49,308 bases of DNA from Neomegalonema sp. (GTDB lineage: Bacteria > Pseudomonadota > Alphaproteobacteria > Rhodobacterales > Rhodobacteraceae), in contig JALEFY010000038.1 in the NCBI GenBank assembly GCA_022760435.1, forward strand, positions 1 through 49,308, given 5' to 3'. How positions within the stretch are numbered: position 1 is the stretch's first letter; every line of letters starts with the position of its first letter. This document shows positions 36,999 to 45,906 of the stretch, one piece after another. A model generated the notes under the pieces. It saw nothing but the letters and a program-made list of their open reading frames with translations, had not been told where the DNA came from and did not search any database. The translations under genes were made by a program, and so were the position numbers.

Positions 36999-39362
36999 CT
37001 AGAAGCGCGTGCCAACCGAGAACCGGAAGAACTCGGTTTCATCCTCACTCTCCTTAATGACGGGCAGGGCGAAGTTGAGACGGACCGGGCCGATCGGCGA
37101 AGACCAGTAGATCGTGGCACCAACCGCCGCCCGCAGCGCCATCGAATCGTCGACGGTGAAGGTCCCCGGATTTCCGGCGACGGTGTAGCTGGTCTCATCG
37201 AGCCCAAACAGCGTCCCGGCATCGGCGAACAAGCCGCCATGGATGCCGTATTCCTCCGGCAGACCGATCGGGAAACTCACATCCGCGCGGCTGATCAGGA
37301 AGTATTTGCCGCCCAGCGCGTCATCAACCGACACGGTCTCACCGCCTTCGGTAAAGCTGTTCACATCGCGCGGACCGACGCCGCGCCCCTTGAACCCGCG
37401 GAAACTGTCGCCACCCAGGAAGTAGCGGTCGGTGACCCGCAGATTGTCAGAGAAGCCGAAGACACCGCCACCAGCAAGCTCGAGGCTGGTGATCACATCC
37501 TCGCGCAGGAAGGATTGATAGCCCTTCAGCGAGGCTTCGGCGGAGACATAGCGCGCATCGCCGCCCAGACCGGCGACTTCGCTGTCGAGTTGAAGCTTGA
37601 AACCGCTCGAGGGCTCGATCGGATCATTTCGGCGGTCCAGCGTGTAGCCGATGCCGATGGAGGAGGAAAGCCGCGCGCCCTCATCCTGTTCGATCAACGG
37701 CGATGCATCGCTGGGCACATCGAGGATCTCGCTATTCTCGATCCGATAATTGAGCGAAATGGTGGAGTCGTCGCTCAGTGGGAAGGAGACCGAGGGCTCA
37801 AAACCAAGTTCGCGGGTATCGAACGATGATTCGTCCTGGTTATCGACCTGCTGGTAATAGGCCCGCAAACCGGCCTGCAAGTTTCGGTCGAGGAAATAGG
37901 GCTCGATAAAGCGGAAGGTGAACAACTGGCGCTCGGTCGTGGCGCTCACGCTGGCGCGCACGAACTGACCGCGACCGAGGAAGTTACGCTCGGTAATGCT
38001 GATCTCACCGCCGATATTCTCTGAAGACGAGAAGCCGAGGCCAAAGCTGATATCGCCGGTCGAGCGCTCCTTGACCTTGGTCCGGATCACCACCCGCTCG
38101 TCCGAGCTCCCACGCTCCGGCGTCACCTCAACCGAACTGAAGAAGCCGAGCGCCCGCACATCCGAGCGGCTTTGCTCGAGCAGGTAGGCGCTGAATGCAT
38201 CGCCTTCAGCCAGCTCGAATTCGCGGCGGATCACGTGATCAAGGGTACGCACATTCCCTTCAATCTCGATGCGCTCGACATAGAGGCGCTGCGCCTCGCG
38301 GATCTCGAAGGTCAGATCGATGATCGGGGTATCGCCATCGCGGCGCTTGTTGGCGCGCGGGCGGATATCGACGAAGTTGATCGATTCGCGCCCCGCATAG
38401 CGCTGCATGTCGCGCACGGTTTCCTGAACGTCGCTGGCGTTGTAGTCATCGCCATTCTCGACTTTCAGCAGCTCTTCAAACGGTCCGTTCTCGACCCCGC
38501 GCGCTGCCGATACCACTTTCACCTCGCCAACCTGATAGGGCTCGCCCTCTTCCAGCGTGAAGGTGATGAAAAAGCCGGTCCGTTCCGGGTTCAGCTCCGC
38601 AGTTGCTGCCAGAACCTGGAAATCGGCATAGCCACGATCGAAATAGAAGCGGCGCAGCAATTCCTTGTCGAATTCGAGCCGGTCCGGATCATAGCTATCC
38701 GAGCTCGACAGGATCTTCCACCATGCGGTCTCGGAGGTTTCGACCACCCGGCGCAAACGGCGGTCGGAATAGGTGTTGTTGCCGACAAAATTGATCGCAC
38801 TGACACCGACCGGCTCGCCTTCGGAAATCTCGAACACGAGATCGACGCGGTTATTCTCGAGCTCGATGATCTTCGGCTCCACGATCGCCGAGTAGCGACC
38901 GGCGGCGCGATACATTTCCAGCACTGTTTGTGCATCTGCTTCGGCACGGGCGCGGGTAAAGGCCGTACGGGGGCGGCTGCGAACCTGCGCGAGCAGAACC
39001 TCGTTATCGATCGCGCGATTGCCCTCGAAAGCGATCTGGTTGACGATCGGGTTCTCGTCAACGCTCACGAGCAGGGTGTTATCCGGGGTAAAATCGATCG
39101 CAACGTCCTGGAAAAGGCCGGTCGCGAACAGACGCTTGAGCGCCTCGTTCACCTTTGCCGGGGTGACCGCATCGCCCTCGCGCAGTTGGAGATAGGATCG
39201 GATTGTCGCTTCCTCGATCCGCTGCGTCCCCTCGATGGAGATGTTGTTGATCGTCTGCGCTGAAACCGAGACCGGCAGCAGGAGAAGCAGGATCGCCATG
39301 AGAGCAGCGCGCAAGGCCGACACCCATCTTTCCCGACAGCCGAAAAGGTCCGAGACGATCAT
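36999..39362 (-). CDS. bamA: Outer-membrane protein assembly factor BamA
   Basis: Core of the BAM complex that inserts beta-barrel proteins in the outer membrane; 787 aa. A signal peptide (hydrophobic core about 18-33, cleavage after SVSA) precedes five POTRA repeats to about residue 410, with the family-type motif GNxR at the start of each, then the 16-stranded barrel, and the C-terminus ends in phenylalanine (FSVGTRF). The ATG at 39362 has AGGAG seven bases upstream; upstream frame lies in rseP. Confidence 0.96.
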   Translation of the reverse strand: MIVSDLFGCRERWVSALRAALMAILLLLLPVSVSAQTINNISIEGTQRIEEATIRSYLQLREGDAVTPAKVNEALKRLFATGLFQDVAIDFTPDNTLLVSVDENPIVNQIAFEGNRAIDNEVLLAQVRSRPRTAFTRARAEADAQTVLEMYRAAGRYSAIVEPKIIELENNRVDLVFEISEGEPVGVSAINFVGNNTYSDRRLRRVVETSETAWWKILSSSDSYDPDRLEFDKELLRRFYFDRGYADFQVLAATAELNPERTGFFITFTLEEGEPYQVGEVKVVSAARGVENGPFEELLKVENGDDYNASDVQETVRDMQRYAGRESINFVDIRPRANKRRDGDTPIIDLTFEIREAQRLYVERIEIEGNVRTLDHVIRREFELAEGDAFSAYLLEQSRSDVRALGFFSSVEVTPERGSSDERVVIRTKVKERSTGDISFGLGFSSSENIGGEISITERNFLGRGQFVRASVSATTERQLFTFRFIEPYFLDRNLQAGLRAYYQQVDNQDESSFDTRELGFEPSVSFPLSDDSTISLNYRIENSEILDVPSDASPLIEQDEGARLSSSIGIGYTLDRRNDPIEPSSGFKLQLDSEVAGLGGDARYVSAEASLKGYQSFLREDVITSLELAGGGVFGFSDNLRVTDRYFLGGDSFRGFKGRGVGPRDVNSFTEGGETVSVDDALGGKYFLISRADVSFPIGLPEEYGIHGGLFADAGTLFGLDETSYTVAGNPGTFTVDDSMALRAAVGATIYWSSPIGPVRLNFALPVIKESEDETEFFRFSVGTRF

Positions 39363-39372
39363 CACACCACTC

Positions 39373-40803
39373 CTATTCGCCGCCGCAATCGACGGAGTTT
39401 CCAGACATCGCGTCGGACAACTGCCCGACCCATGGCCCGATATCATTCCAGGTCGCAAAGACCATCAGCACCAGCAGGGATGCAAGCCCCACCTGCATCG
39501 CAAAGCCGATGACCCGCTCTGAGAGCGGCTTTCCCCGTGCTGCTTCCAGTGCATAGAAAACTAGATGGCCGCCGTCGAGCACTGGCACGGGTAAAAGGTT
39601 CAAAAACCCGATCGCCGTCGACACCACGGCCACAAGACCGATGTAAAAGCTCCACCCGACAGAGGCCGCCTGCGCGGAGGCTTTGGCGATCCCGATCGGG
39701 CCGCTGAGCGCCGATCCATCGGCTTTTCCGCTGAAAATCGCCGACAGATAGGTGAGCGAGGTCCCGATCACGCGGCGGATCTGATCAGCCCCGAGCCCGA
39801 TTGCCTCGATCACGCCCACCGACTCGCGCCCTGCGACAATGCCGATATTATGCGCGGCCGAAATACCGATTCGCGGCACACGAATGAACTCTTCCGTCTC
39901 GGGGTCAATGGTCTCGACCCATTGCGGGGTGATCTCGCGGGTCAGGACCTTGCCCTCACGCTCGATCTGAAAGGTGACGCTCTGTTCGGGGCGCGCGGCG
40001 ACGGCCGCTTGCAAATCGGTGAAATCGGCGATCACCTGTCCATCAGCCTTCAGGATGACATCGCCCGGCTTCAGGCAAGCACGCTCTGCCGCGCTGTCCG
40101 GCACGACACTGGCGACTTTGGGTGGTTGGCTGAAGGAAATCGGCAGGCTGACACTCTGCCCACCGCGCTCCACCAACACCGTGCGCGGCTCACCGCTGCG
40201 GCCGCTCATCAGATCGAAAAAGCCGGTAAAGCTGTCCACCGCAACGCCATCGACGCTGACGATCCGGTCACCGACCTGCAATCCTGCGCCCGCCGCCTGA
40301 CCATCGGCAGACAGATCCGCAATCACCGGCGCATCAGAACGCACGCCAAGCGCCAGGGCCAATCCGGCGAAGATCACCAGCGACAGGATAAAGTTGAAGA
40401 TCGGCCCCGCCGCCACCGTCGCCATCCGCGCCCAGATCGGAGCGCCAGGCAGGGTGTGCCGCCGCTCTTGAGGGGTAAGCTCGGCCACCGCCTCATCATC
40501 GGGCAGGCTGGCCGCATTGGCATCGCCCTTGAACAGCACATAGCCGCCCAGCGGAATGGCAGAGAGCTTCCAGCGAGTACCACGGCGGTCGGTCCATCCA
40601 AACAGCTCCGGACCAAAGCCCAGCGAGAAGGCGTCGGAATGGATCCCGCACCAGCGACCGACGATGTAATGCCCGTATTCGTGGACGAACACGACGATCC
40701 CGAGCACCAGAATGAAGGGCAAAACCCCTGCGAGCAACGGCCCGATCAGCGGAATATCAGCGAGCACCCCAATCAAGGCGACCAAATCAACCAAGAATAC
40801 CAA
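39373..40803 (-). CDS. rseP: Site-2 metalloprotease RseP
   Basis: Intramembrane zinc protease of the RseP/SpoIVFB family, 476 aa. Zinc site HEYGH (His41, Glu42, His45) lies in the first membrane helix, and the second ligand Asp410 is in VPVLDGGHLV. Two PDZ-like regions (about 165-240 and 245-320) follow the second helix. It usually cleaves anti-sigma factors in the envelope stress response. The codon at 40803 is a TTG without a good ribosome site, so the true start may lie a few codons downstream, such as the TTG at 40794. Confidence 0.93.
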   Translation of the reverse strand: MVFLVDLVALIGVLADIPLIGPLLAGVLPFILVLGIVVFVHEYGHYIVGRWCGIHSDAFSLGFGPELFGWTDRRGTRWKLSAIPLGGYVLFKGDANAASLPDDEAVAELTPQERRHTLPGAPIWARMATVAAGPIFNFILSLVIFAGLALALGVRSDAPVIADLSADGQAAGAGLQVGDRIVSVDGVAVDSFTGFFDLMSGRSGEPRTVLVERGGQSVSLPISFSQPPKVASVVPDSAAERACLKPGDVILKADGQVIADFTDLQAAVAARPEQSVTFQIEREGKVLTREITPQWVETIDPETEEFIRVPRIGISAAHNIGIVAGRESVGVIEAIGLGADQIRRVIGTSLTYLSAIFSGKADGSALSGPIGIAKASAQAASVGWSFYIGLVAVVSTAIGFLNLLPVPVLDGGHLVFYALEAARGKPLSERVIGFAMQVGLASLLVLMVFATWNDIGPWVGQLSDAMSGNSVDCGGE

Positions 40804-41044
40804 CCCTTCTCAACCTGCGATGCGACGGTGCAGCGCGCTCTCGCGCCGCTTTTGCGCCCGCCAGACAAGCCCGAGGCGGCTGCGCCGATTCGGTCCTCGC
40901 GATCTTCCCCTCGACCGAACACCGATCAAGGCACGAACGCAAGATCTAGTACGCCACAAGGCGGGATCAACCGCCCCATGGGGCCTCGCCGCACTCGCTT
41001 GCGGTGCGAAAAGCACGGAGCGATTGATCGCGAACCCGCGCGCC

Positions 41045-42289
41045 TTAACCCTTCTCCGCCCAATGCGTGATCAACCTATCGGCGGCTGCGCGCGCCGCCT
41101 GATCGGTCGCCATGATCGCTTCCAGATCGAGCACCCCCAGATCGAGCCCCGGCATCGCCATCACGGCCTCGACAAGCTCGGCAATCTGGCCAAAGCGCAA
41201 GCGCCCGCTCAGAAAGGCCGCCACGGCTTGCTCATTGGCCGCATTCAGGATGCACGCCATCCCGCCGCCCGCTTCCAGCGCCTGCCTGGCCAGCCGGAGC
41301 GCCGGAAACCGCTCCAGATCCGGCGGTTCAAAATCGAGCCGGCCCATCGCAGTCAGATCGAGCGCTTTGACCGGGGCGCGGATCCGCTCCGGATAGCCAA
41401 GCGCATACGCGATCGGCGTGCGCATATCCGGCTCTCCCATCTGCGCGAGCACCGATCCATCAGCATAGGCAACCATGGAGTGAATGATGCTCTGCGGATG
41501 CACCACGACCTCGATCTGATCCGCGCTCACCGGGAACAGACGCGCGGTCTCGATCACCTCAAGCGCCTTGTTGAACATGGAGGCGCTATCGATGGTGATC
41601 TTCGTGCCCATCGACCAGTTCGGGTGCCGCAATGCCTGCTCGCGCGTGGCTTGCTGGATTTGCTCAGCACTCCAGGTGCGAAACGGCCCGCCCGAGGCGG
41701 TCAGGATGATGCGCTCCACTGCATGGGCGGCGCGGGTCTCGAATACCTGAAAGATCGCGCTGTGCTCACTATCGACCGGGATCAACCGATTGCCTGCCTC
41801 GGTAAGCGCCTTGAAGAACGGCACTTCTGCGCAGACCAGCGTTTCCTTATTGGCCAGCGCCACCACCCGTGCCGAACGGGCGGCCGAAATCGAAGAAGCC
41901 AGCCCCGCCGCTCCGGCGATCGCCGCCATGCACCAATCTACCGGCTCGGACGCCGCATCGCACAATGCCCGCGGCCCCGCAGCGGCCTCGATTCCCGACC
42001 CGGCCAACGCCTCGCGCAGCGCGCCATAGGCGCTTTCGTCACTGACCACGGCGCGCCGCGCGCCAAATTCGCGCGCCAGAGCCGCCAGCTTTTGCGCATT
42101 GCCATGGGCGCTGAGCGTGTCGATCTCGAACCGATCTCGCCCGCCATGGGCGCGCAGTACATCGAGCGTGTTGCTGCCGATCGACCCGGTCGCCCCGAAC
42201 ACACTCACCCGCAGCGGCAGACCGCCGGACCGCGTCTTCGCCGCGCCGGACTGCTCTGCCCGATCCTGCTGCGCCGCCTCAATCACCAT
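41045..42289 (-). CDS. dxr: 1-deoxy-D-xylulose-5-phosphate reductoisomerase Dxr
   Basis: Second enzyme of the MEP isoprenoid pathway, 414 aa. NADPH-binding loop FGATGSIGSNTLDVLR follows a 26-residue variable N-terminus. Then come ALANKETLVCAEVPFF, the metal-site segment PVDSEHSAIFQ, TASGGPFRTW, HPNWSMGTKITIDSASMFNK and VVHPQSIIHSMV. The start overlaps the cdsA end by 7 bases. The 241-base gap to rseP on its other side has no clear gene. Confidence 0.96.
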   Translation of the reverse strand: MVIEAAQQDRAEQSGAAKTRSGGLPLRVSVFGATGSIGSNTLDVLRAHGGRDRFEIDTLSAHGNAQKLAALAREFGARRAVVSDESAYGALREALAGSGIEAAAGPRALCDAASEPVDWCMAAIAGAAGLASSISAARSARVVALANKETLVCAEVPFFKALTEAGNRLIPVDSEHSAIFQVFETRAAHAVERIILTASGGPFRTWSAEQIQQATREQALRHPNWSMGTKITIDSASMFNKALEVIETARLFPVSADQIEVVVHPQSIIHSMVAYADGSVLAQMGEPDMRTPIAYALGYPERIRAPVKALDLTAMGRLDFEPPDLERFPALRLARQALEAGGGMACILNAANEQAVAAFLSGRLRFGQIAELVEAVMAMPGLDLGVLDLEAIMATDQAARAAADRLITHWAEKG

Positions 42290-43179
42290 ATGAAGACCTC
42301 TTGTCCGCGCGCAAAGGTTATCGCCGCCGCGACCAAAGTCGCCGACATCAGCCCGTCCAGCCGATCCAGCGCCCCGCCATGACCGGGCAGCAGATTACTC
42401 GTGTCCTTGACGCGAAAACGCCGCTTAAGCCGGCTTTCGGCCAGGTCACCGGCCACGGCAACCAGCGCGGCGATGGCGGAAACCGTACAGACTTCCTCGG
42501 CATAGGTGCCGGTTGTTGCCCAGGAAAACAAGCCGCCAACCAGGAAGGCGAGACCAATGGACCCAAGCAGGCCCGACCAGGTCTTCTTCGGCGACAGTTT
42601 CGGGGCCAGCTTCGGCCCGCCAAACAGCCGCCCGGCGAAATAGCCGCCGACATCGCTGGCCACCACCACCCCAACCAGCCACAAGGTCGTCTCGAGCCCA
42701 AAGCGCGGCTGATCGCGCAGGGTGACAAAGGCCGCCGTTGCCGCGCCAATCATCAGCAGCCCCGGCATGGTCCAGCGTCCGCGATGTCCATCGAGCCAAT
42801 AGAAACCGAGCGCCGCAATGCCGGTAAGGCCCAAAGACCCCCAATAATTCTGCGCCATATGCGCAAGCATCGGCACCGCTGCCGCCAGCGCGATAAAGGC
42901 CAGATCGCTGATCCTGCCGCTCGGCGGCGCGCTTGGCACGCCGGCCGCAAACACGATCCGCCGATACTCCCAGGCCATGGCCGCCGCCGCCAGGCTGGTC
43001 AGCGCCGCATTCCAGTACCCGCCGAGCCAGAGGCAAAGCCCGGCGATCGCGCCCAGGATCAGGCCGGAAATCAATCTTGGTTTGAGATCGCTCCACCGCG
43101 CGGCGCTCGCACTTGCCTGCGGATCAGGAGCGGAGGACGCGCTCCCCTGACCGATCGGAGGAGGACCAGCGGCCGCCAT
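42283..43179 (-). CDS. cdsA: Phosphatidate cytidylyltransferase CdsA
   Basis: Makes CDP-diacylglycerol for phospholipids, 298 aa integral membrane protein. Several hydrophobic segments are seen, and the signature DLAESRLKRRFRVKDTSN followed by LPGHGGALDRLDGLMSA lies near the C-terminus with the expected Asp residues. The first 35 residues are polar and Ala/Pro-rich. Start lies directly against the uppS stop. Confidence 0.95.
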   Translation of the reverse strand: MAAAGPPPIGQGSASSAPDPQASASAARWSDLKPRLISGLILGAIAGLCLWLGGYWNAALTSLAAAAMAWEYRRIVFAAGVPSAPPSGRISDLAFIALAAAVPMLAHMAQNYWGSLGLTGIAALGFYWLDGHRGRWTMPGLLMIGAATAAFVTLRDQPRFGLETTLWLVGVVVASDVGGYFAGRLFGGPKLAPKLSPKKTWSGLLGSIGLAFLVGGLFSWATTGTYAEEVCTVSAIAALVAVAGDLAESRLKRRFRVKDTSNLLPGHGGALDRLDGLMSATLVAAAITFARGQEVFIW

Positions 43180-44037
43180 CTACCCGGACACCGCCCCATA
43201 GCGGCGCTCACGTTGGGAGAAGCTGCCGATTGCGCGGGCAAAATGCGCCGGGGTGAAATCCGGCCATGCTTCAGGCGCAAAGACAAATTCCGAATACGCA
43301 CATTGCCAAAGCAGAAAATTGGACAAGCGTTGCTCGCCGCTGGTGCGGATGATGAGGTCCGGATCCGGCAGCGCGCCGGTATAGAGCGCCGCGCCCAGCC
43401 GCGCTTCGGTGATATCCTCCGGCGCCAGCGTGCCTTGCGCCACCTGTTCAGCCAGGCTGCGCGCCGCCTGTACCATCTCAGAGCGCGCGCCGTAATTGAG
43501 CGCAATCGCGATGGTGAGCCTCGAATTGCCCGCCGTGCGCGCCTCGATCTGCGCCATCATCGCTCGCAAATCCTGATCGAGCGGGCTCGGATCGCCGATA
43601 AACACCACCCGCACGCCATCGCGCACCAAGGCATTGGCTTCGCGGCGAAGGTAAAGCCGGAAGAGATCCATCAACGCCATCACCTCCAGCGGCGGGCGCC
43701 GCCAATTCTCGGTGGAGAAGGCATAGAGGGTCAGATGCGTGACGCCCAGATCCGGGCACGCCTTGACGATCTCGCGCACGGCCTCGACGCCCTGACGATG
43801 ACCGGCGATGCGCGGCAATCCGCGTGCCCGCGCCCAGCGACCATTGCCATCCATGATAATGGCGACATGGAAGCTTTGCGCCCCGGCATCCGGCACGGGA
43901 GATTGAAAGGCCGCGGTATCAATCTTCGCAGGATCGTTTGGCGTTTGATCGTTCTGACAATCGCGCGGGGAAGCGTGCTCCGATGCCCCTGCTGCGCTGA
44001 GGCCCGAATTCACGCCTGGCTTGATGCCTGCACTCAC
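43180..44037 (-). CDS. uppS: Undecaprenyl diphosphate synthase UppS
   Basis: cis-Prenyltransferase making the C55 lipid carrier precursor, 285 aa. HVAIIMDGNGRWA holds the catalytic Asp63, followed by LPRIAGHRQGVEAVREIV, YAFSTENWRRP and the C-terminal DLIIRTSGEQRLSNFLLWQCAYSE-type region. The start is a GTG at 44037, which leaves an unusual 56-residue polar N-terminal extension before the conserved core; no ATG lies between, so the start could also be later at another GTG/TTG. Confidence 0.94.
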   Translation of the reverse strand: MSAGIKPGVNSGLSAAGASEHASPRDCQNDQTPNDPAKIDTAAFQSPVPDAGAQSFHVAIIMDGNGRWARARGLPRIAGHRQGVEAVREIVKACPDLGVTHLTLYAFSTENWRRPPLEVMALMDLFRLYLRREANALVRDGVRVVFIGDPSPLDQDLRAMMAQIEARTAGNSRLTIAIALNYGARSEMVQAARSLAEQVAQGTLAPEDITEARLGAALYTGALPDPDLIIRTSGEQRLSNFLLWQCAYSEFVFAPEAWPDFTPAHFARAIGSFSQRERRYGAVSG

Positions 44038-44120
44038 CTTGACCCCACCCTGTTGTCACAGCCCGCCCTGACCGGCAGGCAAGCGTTCCGTCACCGCACG
44101 CATTGTTGCGGACCGAGACC

Positions 44121-44172
44121 GAACCATGAGCCCGAACCATGAGCCCGAACCTTGAGCCCGAATCTTGGGCGC
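44121..44172. repeat. 13-bp tandem repeat, four copies, between uppS and frr
   Basis: Units GAACCATGAGCCC (twice), GAACCTTGAGCCC and GAATCTTGGGCGC fill part of the 167-base gap between uppS and frr. The period of 13 is not in codon phase, which argues against coding. Confidence 0.85.
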
Positions 44173-44204
44173 GAAGGCTTTGGCGCCGCCAGATCAGGCA
44201 GGTT

Positions 44205-44774
44205 CTAGACCTGCATGATCTCCGCTTCCTTCGTGCTCAGCGCATCATCGACCCGGCCGATAACCTTGTCGGTCAGCTTCTGGATCTCGTCACTGTAGAG
44301 CTTCTGCTCATCCTCGGCCATCCCTTGGGCCTTGGCCTTCTTGATCGCATCCATCCCGTCACGGCGCACATTGCGGATCGCGATGCGGGCTTTCTCGGAG
44401 TACTGACCGGCAACCTTGGCAAGTTCGCGGCGGCGTTCCTCATTAAGTTCGGGGATCGGCAACCGGATGATCGTCCCATCGACCACCGGGTTGATACCCA
44501 GACCCGAGTTCCGGATCGCCTTTTCCGCGGCGCCGACCATGCTCTTGTCCCAGATATTCAGCGTCACCATGCGCGGCTCGGGCACGTTGACGGTGCCGAT
44601 CTGGGTGATCGGGGTCATGGAACCATAGGCCTCGACCATCACCGGATCGAGCATCGCCGCCGACGCGCGACCGGTGCGCAGCGAGGCAAATTCGTGCTTG
44701 AGCGCGGTGATCGCGCCATCCATGCGCCGCTCGAGATCTTCCATCACCTCATCGATGTCGATTTCATCGGACAT
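44205..44774 (-). CDS. frr: Ribosome recycling factor Frr
   Basis: Splits post-termination ribosomes with EF-G; 189 aa, family length. Typical segments: [70 protein letters not shown], and the domain I helix near the end. ATG at 44774. Lies between pyrH and uppS as in most proteobacteria. Confidence 0.97.
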   Translation of the reverse strand: MSDEIDIDEVMEDLERRMDGAITALKHEFASLRTGRASAAMLDPVMVEAYGSMTPITQIGTVNVPEPRMVTLNIWDKSMVGAAEKAIRNSGLGINPVVDGTIIRLPIPELNEERRRELAKVAGQYSEKARIAIRNVRRDGMDAIKKAKAQGMAEDEQKLYSDEIQKLTDKVIGRVDDALSTKEAEIMQV

Positions 44775-44839
44775 CTACAGTCTCCATATCCTGTCGCGAC
44801 CGGCAGGCACCGGTCCCCTTCTCACCCCACATAGCGGGT

Positions 44840-45592
44840 TCAGATCGCGTTGGCCACCAAAGTATGGGGTCCCTGGCCAGACAGGATATCGGAGAAACCA
44901 CCCGGATTTTGCAAGGAGAAAACAAGAACCGGCAGGTTATTGTCCCGAGCCAGCGCGATTGCCGCTGCGTCCATCACCTTGAGGTTCTTGGCCAGCACCT
45001 CGTCATAGCTGACCCGGTCATAGCGTTTGGCCGCCGGATTGGTGCGCGGATCGCTGTCATAAACGCCATCGACCTGCGTGCCTTTCCACAGCGCCTGACA
45101 GCCGGTCTCAACCGCCCGCAGCGCCGCCGCGGTATCGGTGGTGAAGAACGGATTGCCAGTACCAGCCGCAAAGATCACGACGCGCCCTTGCTCGAGATGA
45201 CGCACAGCGCGGCTGCGAATATAGGGCTCGCACACCGTCGGCATCGGGATTGCCGATTGCACCCGTGCATCGACCCCGAACTTGCCCAGAGCGGACTGGA
45301 GCGCCAGCGCGTTCATCACCGTTGCCAGCATCCCCATGTAATCGGCGCTGGCCCGGTCCATGCCATTGGCCGCGCCTTTCATCCCGCGAAAGATATTGCC
45401 GCCGCCAACCACCAGCGCCAGCTCGACGCCTCTGGTCTTCAGATCGGCGATCTGCCCGGCAATGTGATCGATGGTCGGGGGATGCATGCCAAAATCCTCT
45501 TCCCCCATCAGCGCCTCGCCAGAGACCTTGAGCAAGATCCGGTTGGCGCGCTTCGCGGGATCGGTCGGCGCAGTGTCGGTAGGCAGGCTCAT
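44840..45592 (-). CDS. pyrH: UMP kinase PyrH
   Basis: Phosphorylates UMP to UDP; 250 aa. Motifs: [65 protein letters not shown] and [18 protein letters not shown]. The ATG at 45592 has AAGGA six bases upstream, and that site borders a 14-base inverted repeat (45602-45664). rpsB and tsf, the usual upstream neighbours, are absent; the next gene is divergent. Confidence 0.96.
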   Translation of the reverse strand: MSLPTDTAPTDPAKRANRILLKVSGEALMGEEDFGMHPPTIDHIAGQIADLKTRGVELALVVGGGNIFRGMKGAANGMDRASADYMGMLATVMNALALQSALGKFGVDARVQSAIPMPTVCEPYIRSRAVRHLEQGRVVIFAAGTGNPFFTTDTAAALRAVETGCQALWKGTQVDGVYDSDPRTNPAAKRYDRVSYDEVLAKNLKVMDAAAIALARDNNLPVLVFSLQNPGGFSDILSGQGPHTLVANAI

Positions 45593-45906
45593 AAGGGGTC
45601 CTTGCGGCAATCCGGAGAAAGGGCTGGGCGCGCGCAAACTGTCTCAAAACCCGGTTTGCCGCAACCCACAATGCCCGCCTTTTAACGCTTGTTCTGCCTC
45701 ATTGATGCCCAACCGATTTCGTCCCCCCGACTTGACCAGCGCTCTCGCCATGACCGCGCCGCGTGAGCCCCGGCAAGCCCCCGATGCGCTTAGCGGTTTC
45801 CAGCCGGAGCGCCGCTTGCTAGATGAGAACGAAAACCAGCGCTCACAAAACCTCGGCGGGTCCGCAGATCCTCCGTAGCGGCGCCCCAAAAAAGAATGAT
45901 GCCACC
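45593..45906. other. Divergent intergenic region between pyrH and the NACHT-like gene
   Basis: This 314-base gap contains the inverted repeat next to pyrH (45602-45664) and the promoters for both directions. A frame upstream of the chosen NTPase start is open from 45823 but has no ribosome site. The A-rich run CCCCAAAAAAGAATG just before 45907 stands out from the local GC. Confidence 0.45.
45602..45664 (-). promoter_or_regulatory. Leader inverted repeat next to the pyrH ribosome site
   Basis: Arms 45602-45615 and 45651-45664 match over 13 of 14 bases (on the minus strand TTGCGGCAAACCGG ... CCGGATTGCCGCAA). The downstream arm abuts and partly includes the AAGGA ribosome site, so folding of this leader could limit pyrH translation. 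The loop is about 35 bases. No riboswitch class is recognised. Confidence 0.45.

Noticed and set aside
40810-41016. 68-codon minus-strand frame between rseP and dxr
   Set aside because: Arg-rich, no ribosome site, no recognisable family; the 241-base gap is left without a gene.
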